Shown: in pieces, positions 53,239 through 57,601 of the stretch
How the letters are laid out: the number at the start of each line of letters is the position of its first letter
How positions within the stretch are numbered: position 1 is the first letter of the stretch
Assembly (NCBI GenBank): GCA_029266495.1
Contig: JAQSWS010000022.1
Coordinates: 1-57,601 of the forward strand
Source of the DNA: Rariglobus sp.
GTDB lineage: Bacteria; Verrucomicrobiota; Verrucomicrobiia; Opitutales; Opitutaceae
Length of the DNA: 57,601 bases
Reading direction: 5' to 3'
Made by a program: the position numbers and the translations under genes
The notes under the pieces: generated by a model
The model's database searches: none
Seen by the model: only the letters and a program-made list of their open reading frames with translations
What the model was told of the DNA's origin: nothing

Positions 53239-54704
53239 TGGCCGCTCACGCTCATTCATCCGCCGCCCAGCCGGCCATCCTCAGCGAGGTCAAGCCGACC
53301 CCGTTCCCCCGCGCCACTCTGGTTGAAAACAACCGGAGCTTCGGCTGGGTGACCGACAAGATCTGCGGCATCATCGAGGGCAAGACCCCCACGTGGTGGT
53401 GGGTCTGCTTCATCCTCGCGTGCTTCGTCGCGTCGTTCACCGTCGCCGGCATCACCTACCTCGTCGCCACCGGCGTCGGTGTGTGGGGCCATGCCAACCC
53501 GGTCAACTGGGCGTGGGACATCGTGAACTTCGTGTTCTGGATCGGCATCGGTCACGCGGGCACGCTGATCTCCGCGATCCTGTGCTTGCTGCGACAGAAG
53601 TGGCGCACGTCGATCAACCGCGCCGCCGAGGCCATGACGATCTTCGCCGTGGTGTGCGCCGGTATCTTCCCGGTCTTCCACGTCGGTCGCGTCTGGTTCG
53701 CGTGGTATCTGTTCCCCATCCCGAACAGCAACGAGATCTGGCAGAACTACCGTTCGCCGCTCGAGTGGGACGTGTTCGCCGTCTCCACCTACGGAACGGT
53801 CTCCGTGCTCTTCTGGTATGTCGGTCTCATCCCCGACCTCGCAGTCCTTCGCGACCGGTTCTTCAAGGCCGGCAACAAGGTTCGCTCTTTCCTCTATGGC
53901 ATCTTCGCCATGGGCTGGCGCGGTTCCAACCGCCACTGGAGCAACTACGAGATGGCCTACCTGATCCTCGCCGGCGTTTCCACGCCGCTGGTGCTCTCGG
54001 TGCACACCATCGTGTCGTTCGACTTCGCGGTGTCGCTGCTCCCGGGCTGGCACACGACGATCTTCCCTCCTTACTTCGTGGCGGGCGCGATCTTCTCCGG
54101 CTTCGGCATGGTGCTCACGCTGATGCTCCCCCTGCGCGCCATCTACGGCCTGCAGGACCTCATCACGCAGTATCACATCGACTGCATGTGTAAGATCGTT
54201 TTGGCGACCGGCACCATCGTCGGTTACGCCTACGGCATGGAGTTCTTCATCGCGTGGTATGGCGCGAATCCGAACGAGGGCTTCGCCTTTATCAACCGCG
54301 CCTTCGGCCATTACGCGTGGGCTTACTGGATCATGATCAGCTGCAACGTCATCACGCCGCAGTTCTTCTGGTTCAAAAAAGTCCGCGAGAACACCGCCTT
54401 CGTCTGGATTCTCTCGATCTTCGTCAACGTCGGTATGTGGTTCGAGCGCTTCGTGATTATCGTCACCTCGCTGGCCCGCGACTTCCTGCCGTCCTCGTGG
54501 GGCTACTACAGCCCCTCGATCGTGGAAATCTTCACCTTCTTCGGCACGTTCGGCGTGTTCAGCGTGCTGTTCCTGCTTTTCATCCGCTTCCTGCCCGTGA
54601 TGCCGATGGCCGAAATCAAGGCCGTCATGCCCCAGGCCGATCCGCACGGACACGCTCCGACCGGCCACGGCGACTCCGCGCTCGCGCACTCCACCAAGCA
54701 CTAA
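53238..54704 (+). CDS. actC: Alternative complex III subunit C, NrfD/PsrC-like quinol-binding protein
   Basis: 488 residues with about ten membrane helices. It begins with a soluble 40-residue part and then [20 protein letters not shown]. NrfD-like features are [37 protein letters not shown], and [20 protein letters not shown]. Charged residues in the helices (His, Asp, Arg) form the quinol site and a presumed proton path, as in cryo-EM structures of ACIII from other bacteria. It takes electrons from menaquinol or ubiquinol and hands them to the iron-sulfur clusters of ActB. The C-terminus carries His/Asp ([17 protein letters not shown]). Overlap with actB (TAATG) indicates coupling. Confidence 0.96.
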   Translation: MAAHAHSSAAQPAILSEVKPTPFPRATLVENNRSFGWVTDKICGIIEGKTPTWWWVCFILACFVASFTVAGITYLVATGVGVWGHANPVNWAWDIVNFVFWIGIGHAGTLISAILCLLRQKWRTSINRAAEAMTIFAVVCAGIFPVFHVGRVWFAWYLFPIPNSNEIWQNYRSPLEWDVFAVSTYGTVSVLFWYVGLIPDLAVLRDRFFKAGNKVRSFLYGIFAMGWRGSNRHWSNYEMAYLILAGVSTPLVLSVHTIVSFDFAVSLLPGWHTTIFPPYFVAGAIFSGFGMVLTLMLPLRAIYGLQDLITQYHIDCMCKIVLATGTIVGYAYGMEFFIAWYGANPNEGFAFINRAFGHYAWAYWIMISCNVITPQFFWFKKVRENTAFVWILSIFVNVGMWFERFVIIVTSLARDFLPSSWGYYSPSIVEIFTFFGTFGVFSVLFLLFIRFLPVMPMAEIKAVMPQADPHGHAPTGHGDSALAHSTKH

Positions 54705-54713
54705 AGACTCACC

Positions 54714-55247
54714 ATGGCTGCAAAACCTTACGGCCTGATCGCCACCTTTGAGACCACTCCCGACGTTTACCACGCTGCGGAGAAGGTGCGCGACGCCGGC
54801 TACAAAAACTGGGACTGCATCACGCCGTTCCCCATCCACGGCCTTGACGGCGCGATGGGTGTGAAACGCTCCAACGTGCCAAAGTTTTCCCTCTGCGGCG
54901 GACTGCTTGGTTTCACCACCGGCATGTCGCTCATCTACTGGACGAGCGCGGTCAACTACCCGCTGGTGGTGGGCGGCAAGCCCTACTTCAGCCCGCTCTA
55001 CGCATTTCCCGTCTCCTACGAACTCACCATTCTTTTCACCGCGTTCGCGACCATCGGCGGCATGTTCTTCCTGAACCGTCTGCCGATGCATTACCACCCG
55101 GTGCTCAAGAGCGACAAGATCGTCTCCGGCATGGACGACAAGTTTCACATCGTGATCGAGTCCAGCGACCCCAAATTCAACCTCGCCCACACCAAGGCCC
55201 TGCTTGAGCAGGCCGGGGGCAAAGACATCCAGGAGCTGGAAGCCTGA
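54714..55247 (+). CDS. actD: Alternative complex III subunit D (DUF3341)
   Basis: 177 residues. The N-terminal cytoplasmic domain reads YGLIATFETTPDVYHAAEKV and PFPIHGLDGAMGVKRS, the DUF3341 signature. Two membrane helices follow (about 60-80 and 100-120), then a small domain with DDKFHIVIESSDPKF. ActD has no cofactors and is a structural membrane subunit in known ACIII. It lies 9 bases after actC and 3 bases before actE, as in the standard cluster. Confidence 0.95.
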   Translation: MAAKPYGLIATFETTPDVYHAAEKVRDAGYKNWDCITPFPIHGLDGAMGVKRSNVPKFSLCGGLLGFTTGMSLIYWTSAVNYPLVVGGKPYFSPLYAFPVSYELTILFTAFATIGGMFFLNRLPMHYHPVLKSDKIVSGMDDKFHIVIESSDPKFNLAHTKALLEQAGGKDIQELEA

Positions 55248-55250
55248 GCC

Positions 55251-55901
55251 ATGCGTTACGTCTATCTCACCCTCTTCCTGATCGTCGTTCTCGGGGTCTC
55301 CATCTTTGGCTTCCGCGGCTCGCTCTCGACCCGCTCTCCGCTCGAAGTGTTCCCCGACATGGACCATCAGGCCAAATACAAGCCTCAGGCCGAGTCGGCC
55401 TTTTTCGCCGACGGCCGCGCCGATCGCCCCCTGCCTGCCGGCGTGGTTGCCTATGGTCGCGACACCGACATGCCGGCCGCTGGTTTCCTCAAAGCCGACG
55501 CCACTCTCTTCGAAGGCAAGGATTCCAAGGGAGCCTGGCTCACCGGCTTCCCCTCCGCGGTGACCGTTGATCCCGCCAAGCTCCTTGAGCGCGGCCAGGA
55601 TCGTTTCACCATCTACTGCGCCCCCTGCCATGGCGCGCTCGGCGATGGCAACGGCATCACCAAACAATACGGCATGGGCGCCACGCCCACTTTCCACGAC
55701 GACGCGAAGCGCAAGCTGGCCAACGGCGAAATCTTCAACGTCATCACCCACGGCAAGGGCAACATGCTTTCCTACGCGGACAAACTTCCCGCCGAAGACC
55801 GCTGGGCCGTCGTCGCCTACGTGCGCGCCCTCCAGCGCGCCGCCCACGCCAACGCCGCGGATGTTCCTCCCGGCCACAAATCGGAGCTTGGTATCAAATG
55901 A
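55251..55901 (+). CDS. actE: Alternative complex III subunit E, monoheme cytochrome c
   Basis: 216 residues. An N-terminal helix (about 4-22, VYLTLFLIVVLGVSIFGF) anchors or exports the protein. A single haem motif CAPCHGALGDGNG lies near 122, with the likely Met ligand in GKGNMLSYADKLP. The preceding part has DMPAAGFLKADATLFEGK. It passes electrons in the periplasm, perhaps to a separate oxidase. Its last bases overlap actF as ATGA. The tail is VPPGHKSELGIK. In many ACIII clusters ActE is a lipoprotein; no lipobox is apparent here. Confidence 0.94.
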   Translation: MRYVYLTLFLIVVLGVSIFGFRGSLSTRSPLEVFPDMDHQAKYKPQAESAFFADGRADRPLPAGVVAYGRDTDMPAAGFLKADATLFEGKDSKGAWLTGFPSAVTVDPAKLLERGQDRFTIYCAPCHGALGDGNGITKQYGMGATPTFHDDAKRKLANGEIFNVITHGKGNMLSYADKLPAEDRWAVVAYVRALQRAAHANAADVPPGHKSELGIK

Positions 55902-57184
55902 GCACCCACGCAGCCACCGCGCCCGCGGCTCTCCCTTCTGAATCCAAATCGTCGTCTTGCGCCTGCGCAGGCAAGGCCCTCGGCGTCGGCGTTGCCGGCA
56001 TCGCCCTGACGATCATCGGTCTCTTCGTGTCCGACGGACACGCCGTCGCCCTCTCATGGCTCACCGGCGTCACCTTCTGGACCGCGATCGCCATCGGCAT
56101 GCTCATGCTGGTGATGATCCACCACATTCTCGATGCCTCCTGGTCCGTCGTGCTCCGCCGCCAGTTCGAACACGGCCTCGCCGCCTTCCCGTGGCTGGCC
56201 CTGCTGTTCTCGCCGCTGGTGATCGTGTCATTGACCGGCACCCACGACTACATCTGGAGCTGGATGAACCCCGAGCATGTCATTCATGGCGGACACACGG
56301 TGGGTCATGACCCGCTTTATGTGAAAAAGGCCGGTTTCCTCAACCTGCCGATGTTCGTCGCGATGACCGCGCTCTGCTTCATCGTCTGGATCTGGCTCTC
56401 CGCCCGTCTCCGCAAGGCTTCCTTCTCACAGGATCTCGATGGAGACCTCAAGTGGACGTTCATGAACCGCAAGACCGCCGCCTTTGGCCTCGCACTCGGT
56501 GCGGTCACCCTGACGCTCGCCTCCATCTACTGGATCAAGAGCCTCGAATATCACTGGTTCTCCACGATGTTCGGCGTGTGGTTCTTCGCCAACTGCGTGC
56601 GCGGCGCGCTTTCCATCGGCGTGCTCATGCTGCTCTGCCTCTATGTTCGGGGCGACCTCAAGGGCATCCTCAACACCAACCACCTCCACTCGGTGGGCAT
56701 GTTGATCTTCGCCTTCACGGTGTTCTGGGCCTACGTCACATTCTCCCAATACTTCCTGATCTGGAACGCCAACGTTCCCGAGGAAACTTTCTGGTATAAC
56801 CTTCGTGAAATCACGAAGGACGGTGCTCCCAGCCAGTGGAAATACGTGGGCATGCTGATCCTCTTCGGCCACTTCCTTTTCCCGTTCCTGTATCTGCTCT
56901 CCTACAAGAACAAGATCATCCACGGACGCATCAAGCCGATCGTGATCTGGATTCTCCTGATCATCGCGGTCGACCTCATCTACAACATCATGCCCGTGCT
57001 GAAGGCCGACCACGGTCACGGCGACCCGCTGCCTTTCCTCTCGATCAACCTCCTTTGGACGGCCACCTCGATCATTGGCGTCGGCGGGGTGTTCTTCTGG
57101 GCCTACCTGAAGAGCTTCCCCAAGGCCAAACTCATCCCGATCCGCGACCCGCGCATCAACGAATGCCTCACGCACCATGAGTGA
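55898..57184 (+). CDS. actF: Alternative complex III subunit F, NrfD-like membrane protein
   Basis: 428 residues with about ten membrane helices. It is related to ActC but has no soluble partner. The start includes a Cys-rich patch SSSCACAGKALGVGVAGIAL. Typical segments are IAIGMLMLVMIHHILDASWS, GVWFFANCVRGALSIGVLML, and FAFTVFWAYVTFSQYFLIWN. ActF may provide proton translocation or a second quinol-like site in the complex. It overlaps the next small gene by 8 bases (stop at 57184, start at 57177), unusual for the cluster. Confidence 0.95.
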   Translation: MSTHAATAPAALPSESKSSSCACAGKALGVGVAGIALTIIGLFVSDGHAVALSWLTGVTFWTAIAIGMLMLVMIHHILDASWSVVLRRQFEHGLAAFPWLALLFSPLVIVSLTGTHDYIWSWMNPEHVIHGGHTVGHDPLYVKKAGFLNLPMFVAMTALCFIVWIWLSARLRKASFSQDLDGDLKWTFMNRKTAAFGLALGAVTLTLASIYWIKSLEYHWFSTMFGVWFFANCVRGALSIGVLMLLCLYVRGDLKGILNTNHLHSVGMLIFAFTVFWAYVTFSQYFLIWNANVPEETFWYNLREITKDGAPSQWKYVGMLILFGHFLFPFLYLLSYKNKIIHGRIKPIVIWILLIIAVDLIYNIMPVLKADHGHGDPLPFLSINLLWTATSIIGVGGVFFWAYLKSFPKAKLIPIRDPRINECLTHHE

Positions 57185-57488
57185 TTCCACGCAGACTCCT
57201 TCTTCTTCCGGTTCCTGGGTGACGATTGCCGCCGCCATCGGTGGCTTCGCGATCTTTGCGCTCATCGTGCTGATCGCCTACCTGCCCAAGAAGCCCGACC
57301 CGCTTCCCGATGGCGCCCGCACGCCCGAACAGCGCAAAGCCGCGCTCGCCGAAATGCGCGCCAAGGAAAAAGCCGCCGCCACCACCTACGGCTGGGTCGA
57401 CCAGGCCGCCGGCGTGGTCCGTATTCCGATCGACGAAGCCGTCAAGCTTACGATCAACGACATCAAGGAGAGCAACGCCAGGAAGTGA
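57177..57488 (+). CDS. Small single-pass membrane protein at the end of the act cluster
   Basis: 103 residues. One membrane helix at about 13-35 (WVTIAAAIGGFAIFALIVLI) and a hydrophilic C-terminal region (RKAALAEMRAKEKAAATTYG, then WVDQAAGVVRIPIDEAVKL) that should face the periplasm. The last part, W-V-D-x4-G-V-V-R-I-P-I-D-x-A, is a motif I have seen in small subunits next to ActF or cytochrome oxidase genes, so it may be an accessory of complex III or of the following oxidase. Its start lies inside actF. Confidence 0.75.
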   Translation: MSDSTQTPSSSGSWVTIAAAIGGFAIFALIVLIAYLPKKPDPLPDGARTPEQRKAALAEMRAKEKAAATTYGWVDQAAGVVRIPIDEAVKLTINDIKESNARK

Positions 57489-57568
57489 AGTCTCCGGCGG
57501 TCCGGCGGCTTGGCGCCGCCACGACTGCCGGCTGAGCCTCCGCTGCTTATCCGGTTCAACACCTAACG

Positions 57569-57601
57569 ATGGCCACTGATTCCAGCCTCCTTTCCGAAGT
57601 G
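57569..57601 (+). CDS. Start of a further gene (truncated by window edge)
   Basis: ATG at 57569 and ten further codons, MATDSSLLSEV, run to the window end in frame. It lies 80 bases after the small membrane protein gene in the same orientation. In related genomes a cytochrome oxidase subunit or similar respiratory gene follows actF, but this fragment is too short to identify. Confidence 0.4.
   Translation, partial: MATDSSLLSEV

Noticed and set aside
49741-53259. Very long open frame on the minus strand (over 1100 codons) opposite actB
   Set aside because: It is the complement of a clear iron-sulfur protein gene. High GC third positions remove stops in the opposite frame; the translation has no domain and is rich in Gly, Val and Arg.
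53256-55877. Long minus-strand frame opposite actC, actD and actE
   Set aside because: It spans three known genes in antisense, has no recognisable domain and is a shadow of biased codon use.

Overview
The window looks like a chromosomal segment of a Gram-negative, GC-rich member of the Verrucomicrobiota, most likely family Opitutaceae. This is inferred from gene content and protein style: an alternative complex III operon, many small stress-type proteins (DUF4142, DUF2934, BON), Rcp1-like single-domain receivers, and a beta-barrel outer-membrane protein. No 16S rRNA or tRNA was found, so the placement is not proven. No transposase, prophage, CRISPR array or plasmid function was seen. Gene density is high and neighbouring genes are often coupled by 4-base ATGA overlaps.

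Bases 1-4.2 kb hold envelope and metabolic genes: a truncated zinc alcohol dehydrogenase, an SRPBCC protein, a DUF421 protein with a small membrane partner, a VTT/DedA-type membrane protein and a cardiolipin-synthase-like phospholipase D. Bases 4.2-18.5 kb are a dense signal-transduction block. It contains a divergent CheR, a membrane histidine kinase with its receiver, a cysteine-rich Csp-like copper protein, two hybrid kinases in one operon, an Rcp1-like receiver, an ECF-like sigma factor with a small acidic partner, a BON lipoprotein, a NarL-type kinase/regulator pair and an NtrC-type sigma-54 activator.

Bases 18.5-34.5 kb mix stress or envelope genes (two DUF4142 proteins, DUF2934, DUF748, a beta-barrel protein, a YflT-like protein, YihY, an ABC1 kinase, a sugar epimerase/dehydrogenase, an SDR, an MFS exporter) with more sensors. 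One sensor is a histidine kinase whose membrane domain matches the plant ethylene-receptor binding domain and which follows its own receiver gene. Another is a CHASE-domain hybrid kinase.

Bases 34.5-48.7 kb are housekeeping: glyA, a low-molecular-weight protein phosphatase, purD, a LOG-domain fusion protein, an FKBP isomerase, a glycosyltransferase, a transglutaminase/DUF2126 pair, a shikimate kinase lacking about 40 central residues, queG and a thioesterase. A 413-base intergenic stretch at 42968-43380 has a perfect palindrome, five degenerate direct repeats and several hairpins, and may encode an RNA. Bases 48.9-57.6 kb are the alternative complex III operon actABCDEF, with a small extra gene at each end and the first codons of another gene at the right edge.

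The observations most worth pursuing are the ethylene-receptor-like two-component pair, the shortened shikimate kinase, the structured intergenic region near 43 kb, the paired inverted repeats upstream of glyA and the phosphatase, and a recurring GGGAATCCCCGATG-like motif upstream of stress and signalling genes.
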